Shown here: positions 46,186-58,668 of the stretch, in pieces
Layout of the letters: every line of letters begins with the position of its first letter
Numbering within the stretch: the stretch's first letter is position 1
Assembly (NCBI GenBank): GCA_012295275.1
Contig: CM022665.1
Coordinates: forward strand, 19,360,150 to 19,424,149
From: Chrysomallon squamiferum
Taxonomy: Eukaryota; Mollusca; Gastropoda; Neomphalida; Peltospiridae
Reading direction: 5' to 3'
DNA length: 64,000 bases
Translations under genes and position numbers: made by a program
The notes under the pieces: model-generated
The model's input: the letters and a program-made list of their open reading frames with translations, nothing else
Databases searched by the model: none
What the model was told of the DNA's origin: nothing

Positions 46186-49100
46186 TAGCATACACACGTA
46201 TATATATAAATTAATTAATTAAAACACATAGGGCAAAAAAAAAAAAAAAAAAAAAAAGATACATTATTTTGACAAGTACAAATACTGACTTGTTTTTTTG
46301 TTTGCAAGAAGAAACCTCTTCATATATATTATATCCTGTTTAATGAAAACAATTCTTACACTTTTCACCGACATATAAAAATTATATTTAAATCATTATT
46401 TTGAATTTTATCTAAATAAATTTATAAAAATGAAATTCATGTTTAAATGGGTCTGTTATATTAACTGACAGAGTTAAGTAATATCGTAACAGAAAAATGG
46501 TAAAATTACGTTAGTATGCTAGCATAATTAGCTAAAACAACAGATACTTCTCAGTAAAACTTACCTTTGTGATGGACAGTATTATTTCCTGTTCAGCAAA
46601 TTTTTCCCCAACACATCTTCGAATTCCAAAACCAAATGGTTTCATAGCCATAGCAGGAATAGGACATTCTCTCACACCGTTTTCATCACGCAACCACCTT
46701 TCAGGTACAAACAATTCACAATCTTTAAAATACTTGGGATTTTTCAACAGTCGGGGATTGTTGATCATCACTGTCACCTGAAATCGCCATTATATTGAAT
46801 TACAACAATATTTCTTGACATTACGTTTGATTAGCAGTAAATATTACAAATGAAAAAAACAAAATTCATATTTTATTTCAGTAGGCATTACTCAAATGTT
46901 ACTATATCAGTTATCTTTCTTTACAACAGTATTATTTAAAAAAAAATAAAAAATAAAAGTTTTTATTTATCTATGTTTGAAAAAGAAACATTTCTGATAT
47001 AAAAAGAAAATATCTGAAAACGAATAAATACTTTAGATATAACATCGTATGGGCAAAGTTAACAACGCGAAGAAAGAAGTCTTACCCCTTTTGGAATGTT
47101 GTATCCTCCAAGCACCAAGTCTTTCTGTAAAATTCTTCCTGTACCAATAGGAGTTGGAAATTGCATTCTGTAAGAATCAATTAATCAATCAATATTTAAT
47201 TTTAGAGTCAAATACATCATAACGATTATCATCTTTTTGTTTGGTTATAATCATATCCTTTTCGTTGTTCTGTTTTTATTTGTAGTGAAACGTTGTTGTT
47301 GTTGTTGTTGAGGCTGAATTATTTACATTTAAAATATTAATACTGAAATTTGTCGAAATTCTTTCTTTTGGAATGGTTTTTGTTTTCCATATCTTTTTCT
47401 TTGAATTACATTAACAAATTTATGAAATCTTCTCATTTGATCTTATAAGCTACCAAAGTATTTTAATCAACTCAGCTTGTGTTAATCGTATTTTATGAAA
47501 TCAGTACTTTTCTCTTAGAGTATGAATTTAATTCTGTTTAAATTTCTACTGTCTATGTTTAAATGTTTTGGTTTTTAATTAATTTTTTATTTTTTATTTT
47601 TTTTTGATTGATTGATTTATTTATTTTTAAAGAAAAGTTTCAGTGTCATCAATGATAACTTAGTGTGTCAGTTTTCTGAACTACAAAATTTCAAGTTTCA
47701 TTTAAATAAGGTATGTTAAACGAGTTTAAAAAAGATAAAGACACCATAGACAAATACCAATAAATAAATCATTATATGAAAAAAAAGTATTAGCAATTTG
47801 GTAAATGTGTTTAAATAAAAGAAAACTCATGAATTGTAAAGTGAAATCAAACACTGGATTGAATTGATGAATTTTTTGTCAGTATAAATAGTAAGATTTT
47901 TTATTAAAAAATTAGATACCTTACCGTACGATACTGGATGTAGAATTATATTTAATCTTATGGAAAGAACAAATTGCAAAACGTTTTTATCTTAATAAGT
48001 TCTATGCGATGTATCAGCTGGTCTTCTTACTAATCCATTCTTAAAAACAAATAAATAAATAAATAAAATGAATACCTTTTTGTTTCTTTTATGCAAGCCT
48101 TTACATATTTCAGTTTATGAAGGTGGCCTGTTTCAACTTTTCTGGAGCGTCCAATCACGGAATCAATTTCTCCAAAAAGATTGTTTTGTTTCTCTGGATT
48201 TATAGCCAAATGATACAAAGTGCTTTCGATGACTTTCGCAGTCTGAAGTTACCAAAAACAGATTTATAAAATATACTGTTTTGCGGCAAGATGATAAATG
48301 GTCAAGGCTGAATAAACATAATTATACAATTCCAATATATAATTATATTCTTTAAAATATAATAAGTTAAGAAAGTGAACTCATCGACGTCTGTTTGCAG
48401 GTAAGAAACTGAAGCAGTTAAATAACAAACTATAGTGGATGTGATTGATATTTAATTATTATTAATAACTCAGCGAAATATAAATAGTCTGTAACATTGT
48501 AAAATTTAAATGTGTCCTGGAAGATAAGAAAAAAGCCAATTAGTATAAACCCTCCAGAATTTAGCGCTTCTGCGCGCGCGGGAAAATGCGCGGTGTTTGC
48601 TTTGAAAGGTGTGATGTGGGATGATATGTCACTCCCGATGTGAGTCGATCTTCTCGGTCTCTTCAAAGACGCATTCATCCAAGCTGGAGGTAAACCAGAG
48701 AAATATATGACAACCGGTCAGTCAGAACTCCAGCTTCTGAAAGCGTGCAAGATGTTTCATCCAAACAATACCGTTTTCTAGGACAAGTATGGTGACTTTT
48801 CTGCTGTACCCGGATTTGACGGTGTTGCTCAACATGAGATACTTACCTGAACTGCTGGAGGGCTCACTTTGGATTAGGTTTTCAGGGTGATGATTTTCAG
48901 GGCCCTCATAAGAACTATTTAATGCATTTCAGTGAGTAGTATTGACTTGTAAAATACTTTTACATTTTATCATGTTTTAAATTTCATCATGTTTAGGGTT
49001 GTACTGAAAAGACGTGGACAAATTATTTCGTGAACTTCATGCTTACTAATTACGGTAAAGGCAAACTTGAACTTGATCCACGGAAATATACAAATGTGGA

Positions 49101-51997
49101 CATTAAAGAGTCTTCAAACTGTTGGTAGCATATTCATTTTGTTATATCTGAAAATAAATCTGAGCATAATTTGGCCTCCTTTGGTGAGCATAATTTGGAT
49201 ATTTAGTGAGAAGAATTGTTGTGGGAGTGTTAATATAAAGAAATGAATTGTGTGAATTGACTTACTGAATCTGTTCCTCCGATTATCAGATCTTGCATCA
49301 TTGACGTCAACTCTTCAACTGTGGAATCTTCGTAAGAAAGAATCGCTTCAGGGAACGACAGATGAGACTGGTCCCACTTCCCGCTCTTTTTTAATTCTAT
49401 GCATTTTTCTAAAGTCTGACGAGCATGGTCTCCGGCAAATCTGAAAACGAATGAGAAACGGTTTACTAACAGAAGTATCAACATAAAATATTTTAAAACC
49501 TTAACATGCATAAAACAAATTCTATGATGGATGTTTACAGATACTTCATTTTATATATATGTGTGTGTATATACATATATACATATTTCTATTAACGATT
49601 ATCCGATGTCAAACATGTATTTGTGAGAGGAACTACTACAGTACGCAAACTATGCAAACATAAATGCTTTTCTATATACAATAAAACTTCTACAGCTTAA
49701 AATAATTATTTTTATTGATGAACAAACATACTAATTTGTCTATGGCAGCTATATCTGGGAATTCAGGTCGCCTGTACAACTGTGGCATTGCGGCGGCGAA
49801 CCAGCCATACTGAATTTGCTACTGGGTCATCTTGTTCACCCTTGGTAATTTTGATACTCAGATATCGGAAAAATGATTTCAATGGCTTCTGGACTTCATA
49901 AGTAATATCTGATTGTGATAAAATGTGTTGCTATTCTATATATATATATATTAAGTTGTGGAGTAATATATATATATTGATGTAAATTGACTTGGCAGGC
50001 GTATCGGACTGGAATATTAATTTTCGAGATTTATGTACAAATTTAATATTACTCTGCTCGTCTAATGATAAACTGATTTGGATCTGGACCGTTTTGTAAT
50101 GCAGATAAATTTGTGTAAAGGTTCAAATTGTTTGGATGGCAGCACCGGTTCCTGCGACCATGGAATAATTTAGTAGGTAACTCAAAAATTTCATTTATCT
50201 TTATTCCACCATGCTTCAGATATATATATAGTTGTTTATTTGTGGAATGTCTTTGAGAAATAAAGGAGGAAGAAGCAAGGCAACTGAGACAGAGAGAAAC
50301 GGAGAGAGCATTTTCGCCCCCGCCCTCCTTTGAACTTTCTGATTTGTACGTGCGATTGACGTACGATTTCCCCAAACCACCTACTCGAATTCCTATGTAC
50401 ATTTATAAACAGAGCACATACATATGATGTAATCGTCACATATCTACGAAAATCAAACAATTTATATGGAATGTATGATGCTCAAAATGGGATAGTTATT
50501 GACTGGACTTCATTTGGGTATGAACTAAATAAAAATGCAAGGTAACCAATTTTTATACACCTATTAGTCCCAAAATCCAAGATGGCCGCCGTCTCTCATG
50601 AAAAATACAGAAAATGGCATATCTCTGGAACTACTTGAACAACTTCAATGATATTAGACTCCACTGTAGGGTTTACAAACATGCCCCAATACTCTGGAAC
50701 ATTTTCAGGTCCATAGTTGATCAAGATCATGTAAGACGTTCAAGATAAAATTCGTTTTAACTGGTTTCAAGCTGTTTTCAGATCTAGGACAAGCAGTAAG
50801 GTCAAAACAAAGGTCCGTATATTATGCACTTTCAATAAAGTCCAGCAATTAGTAGAGAGCAATCACTGGGTTCTATCTCTTTGTTTTGCTGCCTTGCACG
50901 GTTAGGGCAAGTATCTCAAAGGAAGTGGACTAGAAACAGCTGCAGCTGAGACTGACATTTACTACCCAGCTGCCCTTCGCGGCATATACACAGGGAAGGT
51001 ATTCAAAAGAGGAACTGAATATCATCTCATGAATGTGCTTATCTGTTCCTTCCTCGCGTTTGATGCAATTTTTGTGGAAATGCCTCCTGATACACTTCTC
51101 CAGAAGCAATGTGAGGAACCCAGGTCCAACATTCACAAGAGGAATGATAATGTTACTGACGACTTGCTGATTAGATAGAGCTCAAGGTGCTGGCATGGAT
51201 GCTGGTGAGCTGGCCCAATTCACAGGAATTCACAGGATCGAAGAAAAAGGTGGTTGCCGTGAAATGTACAGGAGTTCATATCAATCAACCTCACTCCTTG
51301 CTTCAATCGATGTCCCCTCACAATCATGAGGAAGAAGATACCATGATTCCTTTTGCATTATAATTGATGACATCGGTGACTCCACTGTAGGAGACATAGA
51401 TGTGTGGTCACCTGACACAGACATGCTGATTTTGCTGATTGACCTTGTGGCACATGAACGCCTTGGTACATCCACCAAGTTCAGTTTCCTCACTGGAAAA
51501 GGCGACACGTGTCGATCAGTCAGCATTTGTGAGCGTGTGAGTGTCATTCGGCCTGAGGAGTGTCAAGGTCTAATTTGTTTCCGTAACGTAGCAGGTGCAG
51601 ACTGGGAGGGATATTTGTTGGCATTTGAAAGAAAAGTTGGATCACTTCGTACCTAACCTTGTTCACGATGACCCAATCGCCTGTGCCTTCCAAATCCTTG
51701 GACTGGTTTACTGAAGAACGAAACTTGTTATTTGAATAGATTTTGGCGGCCTCTAATACTTGAGGAGCAATATTTATGAAAAGCCAAACATCAGAGTTCA
51801 TGTAAAACGATTTTTAAAACATACTCTTGACATAAATATATGTATTTTTGTAAGAAAATATCTTGTAAAAGTAGCTGAATGAATCACTGTGTTAAATGTA
51901 GTGATAAAAAATGTGACCACTAGATAATTCATCATTCGCATTCATTTTTATCCTTGATATTTGTATTATATCTAAAAATATGAAAATGATGTATACG

Positions 51998-52032
<35 letters not shown>

Positions 52033-52378
52033 TCACACACGTTTACATATTTATTTCACTGAGGCAGCATGAATCTTCAGTCAGTTCACATACATATAAC
52101 ATTTATAACTGTGATTTACCTGTACACTATATCTGCAGCTGCCTCAAACTTCTTGTATGTTGGTGTGGGCAGTAGTTTGAACAAAGGTAGTGACCCAAAA
52201 TGACTTGCTAACACGTCAAAGTACTGTTTGACAGCTTCCAAGTATATTTCATTTTCACGTGGTACTTTATCTGATAAAAAGCCCAGTCGTTTTTCAAAGC
52301 AGACGAAACTAATTGCTGCAGAATAAAAGTATAATTATTATTATTTTTATTATTATTTATTTATTTATATTTTTTATT

Positions 52379-52441
<63 letters not shown>

Positions 52442-53622
52442 TAAGAAGATAGAAAAAGATTACTAGTCACATATAATATTATAAAATATTAAATCTGAAA
52501 TCGTATTCCATCATATGTTTTGAAAAATTAAAATGGTTTCTCTGAAGAACTTAAAAACATAAAATGTTAAGATCATTTTTCAATGCTATATTAATAGCAA
52601 CTGTACTAAATATTTATGAACGCGATAACCCTAGAATGTTTCTTCGGTTGTAGAAGAAACTAATAATGTTAACTTGGAAAATATATTTTTTTAAATATAA
52701 ATTTCTAAGATACTAGTTATTATAAAATGTACAAATAAAACAAGTGTGGTCAATGAAATGGTGGAAAAAGGATTTTTTTTTTTTTTTTTTTTTTTTTTAG
52801 CATCATGCAAATATCAATATTACTCCCGTCGCAAAACTATTTGCAAAACATTATAATAAAAACCAACAACATAAAAACGGTCAGATATGTATCCTTCTTG
52901 CACACAAGGCTCTTATTTTGTTTCGCTACGGTTTTAAATAATGTGCTTCTGATAACACAGTTGACAAAATATGGCTCCAGTTATACTCTTTCTTTCCTTT
53001 CTGTTCTATTATGACATATTTTTTGAAAAGTCAACAGTGTGTAATATTATTTACGAAAATGATTGTTTTTGTTTTCAAGAATAAATATTATGTGCTATTA
53101 AAATAATTTTTGACAAATGACGTGGTAAAATGTATTTACGTATGTAATATGTGTGAGTGAGTGCTTTTATCTATATACGTGAGTGTTTGTGTGTGTAAGC
53201 TACATATGTATGCTGATTATGCAGAATTAGTTATTAATTGTTACTGTTTAGAATAATTGCTTGCATACGTACTTATAATTATGTTAAAGAAGGGAAAATA
53301 ACGGAATTGTTAAATACAACTGTGACGCTGTTTCAGTATATCAGCAACAGAACGATACGTCCTCTATTACAAAGAATAATAAATAATTACAAAGTCTTAA
53401 AATATTACAGTAGACTCACACGCACGCACTCAGACAAAGGATATGTGCATGTGTATTATGTGTAGCTGTAAATGGATAAAGAGCTTTGTGTTGGCACAAG
53501 TAATATGACACTTATTTCATGTATATTATATCTAAAAATATAAAGAAGGAAAAACATTTAAAAAAATCAATGACTATTAAATTAAAAAAAAAAAAAAAAA
53601 AAAAAATAATAATAATAATAAC

Positions 53623-53667
<45 letters not shown>

Positions 53668-55069
53668 CATAACAATAATAATAATAATCATAATAATAAT
53701 AAAGAAAGAAATAAAGAAAAAAATGAAGTCCCGTACACTTGTTGTTTCAAGTAAAAGATTAATTTACAAGTATCTTTCTCTTGTCTAAGATAATATAAGA
53801 CAGTTGTCGAAACATGATATGTTTCTTTAATTTTTTAAATTCTTTTTATTTTACTTCGTGTTCATTTATATTTATATATATATATATATATATATTTATA
53901 TCCCTTTTCAGAACAACTAACACGAGTATTTAATAATTATATCCAAAATACTTCATGTTAAAAAACAAAATGCCACTATCTCCTAAAAATAAATAAAATG
54001 ACCTAAAAAAGAAAATCACGAAAAACACCCCCGCACCAGATTAACTACTAATAAACATAAATGCAAGACAAGCCTGATGCTTCAGTATCTTTACCACGTT
54101 CTGGTAAACATATAAATAAATAATGTGTCATTGCTCGACTGTCATCACGAAGAATAATCAATATTTATTAAAGAATAGACATGAAGAGAATAGTGATAAG
54201 ATAGTTCACCATTACAAGACAGCACACACCTCACACACACACACACACATACACATACCTAACACACACATATACACACACACATACACACACCTCACAC
54301 ACACACATACACACATATACAAACACACACACATACACATAACAACACACACACACACATACACACATATATATATGTCACCTACAGAGATATACATACA
54401 TACATACATACAAACATGTACGTACCCACAAATATACGTAGATACATTTATACATAAATACTTCTATACATACACACAGATACATACATAACACACCTAC
54501 ATACACACGAACATACATGCATAGATAGATATATTTATACATATAAGAAAGTAAATAACTTTAAGAATACTGTTCAGGTGTCTTCAATCTAATTTATTAT
54601 TTGAGTCATTCATTGATGATTTACTGACAATTTACTGATTCCTAATTTCGAGGTAATTGGCGAGACATCAGTGACATCAACCTTAATATTTATCATACCT
54701 TCAGCGGAGTATTTGAAAAACATTTCTTTGATGTCAGCTGGACTTAAGTTTGTACTTCTAAGCTGTAAGACCAGCTCCTCTGCAACTGTGTTCTGACCCG
54801 CTATATACTTGCTAGCTGAATCTGTCTTCAGCAACTTCTTCTGTATGCGCCCTCGAAGTCGTTTCCACTGTTCACCATCTCTGTTGATTAAATGATATAA
54901 ACGCACTGCGATTTACAAATACCTCACATGTTTTAGAATATATATTCGCACTGAAATATGTTGCTACGCGCATGTGTATGGAAAAATTCATTTATGTATC
55001 CAAATATGCCAGTTAATGTTTATGTAGCTGTATACATACAGGCAAAAGACAAACTTGCACACATACATA

Positions 55070-55120
<51 letters not shown>

Positions 55121-56846
55121 ACACAGATATATACACACACACACACATACTTACATACATGCACACACAGAGACGATCATTCAAACACGCAAACCTATTT
55201 ATACCGATCCATACACAATTTAAGATATAACATGACTGTGTAAGTACATATACTAGCACAGACACACACATGGGCATATGATGTACATAGTAATTTATAA
55301 TTAGTGACGACAAAACAGAAGAAAAGCAAAAAAAAAAAAAAAAAATAAAAATAAATGGACGTGTCGTCGAGATAGCCATGGGTTTTTATCTTCTTTTTGT
55401 TTCATGCTAACCACTTTCTCTTTGCGTGTTTGTACGAATACTTTTTAAAGTTCAGAGTTGATGACTTGATAATGGATAAACTGACGTAGAAAGTAACAGC
55501 AGACTACATTTCATCAGTATTTTCTTTCTTTCTTTCTGCTTCTTCTTATTTATTTATTTATTTATTTATTTATTATTGCTATCATTCTTATTCTTATTCT
55601 TATTCTTATTATTTTCAATATCATCCTCATTATTTTTATTATCATGATAATAACAACAAAAATATATAATCCTTTTTTTTTTCTTCTTCTTTTTTTTTAA
55701 CCCTTGTTCATTCACTCACAGAGGCTGAGATTTTATGAATGGAAGTATATTTTACTTACATGTGGCCAACATTTGGAGGTATTTTTCTACGTCGGCTGTA
55801 TGTCCTGTATAGATCGAATGGAGGCCTTTCGGGATATGGGCCTTCGTTTCGAAAAACCAGTTCCATGTCATCCGGGTCCTCTGTGACCACTGTCCAGTTT
55901 GGCAGTTTGAGACGGTAGATTTTCCCATACCTATCATGTAGGTCGTTAAACAAATTGTGGATCGTCGATACAGTGTAGTTTGCTAAAAGTATAAAGTTTG
56001 ATATACCGGTTTTTGATGTTTCTTTTGGTATCATACAGAATGTGCCATTTTTAAGTGAAGTGACTACAAGGTGAACAGAACTTTAAAAAATAAATAAACT
56101 GAAAGTGCAGGGAAAGAAAATAAAATGTTCTTAAAATATGAAATAGATACTTCAGAATTTCCGAAGAACAGTAAATTTAAAATATTTAAACTATTTTATG
56201 ATATAATTTAAATTAAAAAAATTAATAATACTTAATTATGAAATAATTTGTAAAATATTGTAGTCTGAAGGGGATACACAATACCATAAAACAGATATAA
56301 ACAGAGGGACAGACTTACTAATGAATAAACAAACAAATACATTTGATTAATTTATAACGTAGACTTTTTATTGTATTTTTTAAATGCATTATGTTGAAAA
56401 TATTACTTATCAAAATATATATTTTACAGTTTTTAACCACTACAACAATAGCAATACTAATAATAATTTTTTTTTTTTAAAAAGCAACTTAGAATTATTT
56501 CTTTCATATACGTACTGAAGGGTTTGAAATGAAACAATGGTCCCACAATCGGAATGTCTCTAAAACCACCAGGGCTAGGCATGTCAGCAAAAGGTTTAGC
56601 TGTAGCTACATCAGTTTCAGTTTCATTGCTTATCAGTTCATCGTCGACAGCAACATTGACGTTGACGTCCACTGTACCGTTTCCTTCCAAAGCAGACCCC
56701 ATAATGCCCCTCTCTGGAGATCTGTCATGATGAACTGACGTGCGGCTGAATGGACAAGTCACGACTGACGACTTGAAACGAACTGTCTTTAAAGGACCAC
56801 ACGGTTTTACAGAATTTCTAATTGAATTTCTTATGATGAAGAACAT
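43698..56846 (-). CDS. Mitochondrial-type cytochrome P450
   Basis: A haem-thiolate monooxygenase of the mitochondrial clan (CYP10/24/27-like); substrate unknown, subfamily not assigned. Nine coding exons, phase-consistent: 56846-56516, 55982-55760, 54880-54699, 52315-52120, 49440-49266, 48242-48076, 47167-47086, 46777-46565 and 43811-43698, giving 560 aa. The N-terminus (MFFIIRNSIRNSVKPC...) is basic, without a membrane anchor, as expected for a matrix presequence. A proline hinge (MPSPGGFRDIPIVGPL) follows. Also visible are helix C (DGEQWKRLRGRIQ), the I-helix oxygen-activation motif GGTDST (365-370), the K-helix ETKR (422-425), PERW (477-480) and the haem loop FGFGIRRCVG with Cys507 as axial ligand. 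It should depend on adrenodoxin-type electron donors. All hallmark residues are intact. The last intron contains a Tigger transposon. A splice-acceptor-like TATTTAG just before the ATG suggests an upstream non-coding exon. Confidence 0.93.
44364..45833 (-). mobile_element. 1.47 kb Tigger1-like transposon in the last P450 intron
   Basis: Terminal inverted repeats start CAGTGGAACCTCGGGTTATA at the left and, reverse-complemented, CAGTGGAACCTCAAAGCACA at the right. Perfect TA target duplications lie at 44362-44363 and 45834-45835. Both ends have the CAGTnGnnCCTCGG-like pattern of pogo/Tigger elements. The element is shorter than full-length Tigger elements, so it has probably lost internal sequence. 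It runs in the same orientation as the host P450. Confidence 0.92.
44440..45491 (-). pseudogene. Tigger1-type (TIGD1-like) transposase relic
   Basis: Starts with MAPKVK, then after a frameshift continues DNTDGKYKRITVESK, two stops, and SGVRVSDIARDYSMAKSTIC (pogo-type helix-turn-helix). Next come a CENP-B-type domain (45390-45028), GYTPQQVFNCDETGLVWKKM with the first catalytic Asp (45152-44703 frame), LKPLLVYHS-like KPLLVYHSQNPRVFK, and finally another frame from about 44689. A T/A run at about 45053-45072 (KKKKK) joins two frames. The third acidic catalytic residue and most of the C-terminus are not recognisable. It is inactive. Confidence 0.85.
46140..46181. repeat. (AC)n microsatellite
   Basis: About 20 AC units in the last P450 intron, preceded by ACATTCATTCATTCA-like repeats and followed by an A-run at about 46237-46258. 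Confidence 0.95.
48685..48860 (+). pseudogene. Short repeat-derived ORF relic, family not assigned
   Basis: In one plus-strand frame the text reads GKPEKYMTTGQSELQLLKA, then CKMFHPNNTVF, a TAG, and DKYGDFSAVPGFDGVAQHEI. The LLKACKMFHPNN...PGFD pattern resembles the C-terminal part of proteins encoded by repeats, possibly hAT-like, but I cannot name the family. It lies in P450 intron 5 antisense to the gene and is bordered by GC-rich sequence (48560-48600) unlike its surroundings. Confidence 0.35.
50912..51655 (+). pseudogene. Repeat-derived ORF relic with an SPDTDMLILL motif
   Basis: 50912-51180 reads YLKGSGLETAAAETDIYYP, then LRGIYTGKVFKRGTEYHLM, ending in a stop. After a gap, SPHNHEEEDTMIP appears near 51320, followed by a frameshift and WSPDTDMLILLIDLVAHERL, KFSFLTGKGDTC and ECQGLICF up to 51655. 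The order (YLxGSGL, HEEADT, SPDTDVLVLL, TGKG, GxHALTGxD) is that of a family of uncharacterised ORFs common in repeat-rich invertebrate genomes. It sits antisense in P450 intron 4 and is dead. Function of the family is not known to me. Confidence 0.6.
52340..52442. repeat. (TTTA)n/(ATT)n compound microsatellite
   Basis: Runs of ATTT and then ATT units immediately upstream of P450 exon 4 (on the gene's strand), starting about 25 bases from the splice acceptor at 52316. Confidence 0.9.
52769..52799. repeat. Poly(T) run
   Basis: About 29 T residues in P450 intron 3, one of about a dozen homopolymer A or T runs of 15-40 bases in this window. Confidence 0.9.
53584..53702. repeat. Poly(A) plus (AAT)n microsatellite
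   Basis: An A-run of about 22 bases followed by about 30 AAT/AAC/CAT units in P450 intron 3. The plus-strand frame is a spurious poly-Ile peptide. Confidence 0.95.
54225..54540. repeat. Compound AC/ATAC/TACA satellite tract
   Basis: About 300 bases built almost entirely from AC, ATAC and ACATAC units with short interruptions, between P450 exons 2 and 3 close to exon 3. Long His/Thr open frames here are artefacts of the repeat. Confidence 0.95.
55055..55160. repeat. (AC)n microsatellite
   Basis: A long AC run (about 55074-55110) flanked by ACAT-type units in P450 intron 2. Confidence 0.95.
55545..55620. repeat. (TTTA)n and (TTCTTA)n tracts
   Basis: TATT repeats followed by three TTCTTA units, about 140 bases from P450 exon 2. 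Confidence 0.85.
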
Positions 56847-57214
56847 GTCCTAAATAGAGAAAATAGTGAATAATAAAATTAAAATAAAATTTGTATGAGA
56901 AATTTTAGAATAATATAAGCAAAAGTAAACATAAACATTTGGTTTAAAATTGTTGTAAAAGAAAATTCGGCTAATTTCATTTGCATATACAACACATTAT
57001 ATATACCACAGATTGTGCCACACGAGCCATAATATATAAAGAAAATTCCGAATAAACAGAATCACATTGTGAATATAATTATGTAATTTCAGAAATATAT
57101 ATTAACGTTTCGAACTATATTTTTATATTGTTATCGCTATTCTTACTGGACATACGTATGTTACATTACATTCACCAATCGCGTCTTCGCAAAACAAAAA
57201 CAGAGATATGCAGC

Positions 57215-57222
57215 TGACGTCA
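57215..57222. promoter_or_regulatory. Perfect cAMP-response element
   Basis: TGACGTCA, about 370 bases upstream of the P450 start codon. This palindrome binds CREB/ATF proteins. The same core also occurs by chance in P450 exon 5 (49302) and in a transposon (45690), so the site alone is weak evidence for cAMP control. Confidence 0.3.
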
Positions 57223-57760
57223 GTATCGTTTATTTTGAGATTTTTTTTTTTTTTTTTTTTTCTTATGTTTTGTGTTATATTAAGACGAGAACGTTAGTGC
57301 CGCGATTAATAAAATAACATGTGCTTGTAGTAGATACCCTGAAGTCTAAACATAAAAATACTCAGTAGAATGTCGCATTTTGTTTGATCTTCAGAAACCT
57401 AGCGACGACGGAATCACGAAGGAGAGTAGCTCGTTAATAACTGGCACGTGATAGCCAGCTGAAGTTTAGAAAATCATGAATCTGACATTAATTTCAACAG
57501 TTTACACACGAGTACGATGAAATGCATGCGGTATTCATTCATGGAAATTTCTCTGTAGAAAGATGTACTGACATAAAAAAAAAAGTTGTAAGATTATTTA
57601 CAAAAACATATATATATATATATATATATCCATAAACGCGTACAGATTTTCTTACATTCATACATCAATACATGCAGGTATCTATACATACATAAATATA
57701 TACTACATACGTAAAAACATATATACATACAAAAACATGCATACATAAGTATACATGACA

Positions 57761-57796
<36 letters not shown>

Positions 57797-57799
57797 TCC

Positions 57800-57944
57800 T
57801 ATAAATGGAATTCAATATAAGGGAAACGTGTAATTCCTACAAACGAAACCATGTATATTCCTACAAAAGGGATACACGTGTATGCATGTCTACAAAAGGA
57901 AAGCATGTATATTCCTACAAAAGATAACATGTATATTTGGCTCC
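57800..57944. repeat. Degenerate tandem array, ATTCCTACAAAAGG units
   Basis: About four to five copies of a 30-35 base unit marked by ATTCCTACAAAAGGxAxxCATGTAT. One more unit (GTATTCCTACGAAAGGAAAACG) appears at about 58668-58690, beyond an inserted sequence. Confidence 0.8.
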
Positions 57945-58668
57945 CGGTCATTTGGCCAACAGACATTTCCCCGACAAACTTTTGGCCGACTGACATTTCA
58001 CTGTAGCACGTTTAGCGTAACATGCAAATGGCCGAACGGACAAATAGCCGAACTGCCAAATATTTTCTGCCATGTAAAACTTGAAGGATTAAATTATTTG
58101 GTACTTCACAATTAAATCAAAATCAAAAAATAATAATAATAATAATAATAATAATAACCTATTTTAACTTGAGTTTAAGGGTGTTCGAGGATTTTTTTTT
58201 TTTTTTTTGAAATTCAAATATTTGCTGCAGTTCCGACTGACGAGTAATGTGCGTTTCATATTACAAGAAATATACATTCTAGCGCATTTTGTGTAAACTT
58301 TGTAAATAACCAGTTCAATAAAAGATAAGAATCTAACACTCTGCTAAGGGATGGCAGTCACCCACACACTGTTTGCCGTCTCGCTTAAAAAACAGCGGAG
58401 TTAACAACCGAAGAAGAAGAACCAGATATTCAACATAAGACTGAAGACTGTCACTGAGAAATAGGAGGAGTATTACAGAATCAACTTCTCCAAAGAAACA
58501 GATAAAAAAAAAATAATAATAATAATAATAAATAAATAAATAGCAAACAAAATTGGAAGAGATATCTGTTAACTGCCCGCTTGGCCAAATTACTGTTCAC
58601 ATCGGATGTTCGTTCGGTTAGATATCAGTCGGTAAAATATCGGTAGGTCATCTGTTCGGCTACAGTGT
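57945..58668. mobile_element. Possible non-coding transposable element
   Basis: About 720 bases that split the flanking tandem array. Both ends are rich in GGCCAA/GGCCGAA/TCGGC words mixed with GACATTT and CATCTG (for example TTGGCCAACAGACATTTCCC at the left and GGTCATCTGTTCGGCTAC at the right), giving loose inverted similarity between the ends. The interior has an (AAT)n run, a T-run and no open frame. Class unknown. Confidence 0.4.

Noticed and set aside
51281-51801. Two minus-strand frames of 85-88 aa
   Set aside because: They are antisense shadows of the plus-strand repeat ORF relic, which carries the recognisable motifs.
54123-55243. His/Thr-rich open frames
   Set aside because: They come from (AC)n and ATAC tracts and change frame freely; no protein family is recognisable.
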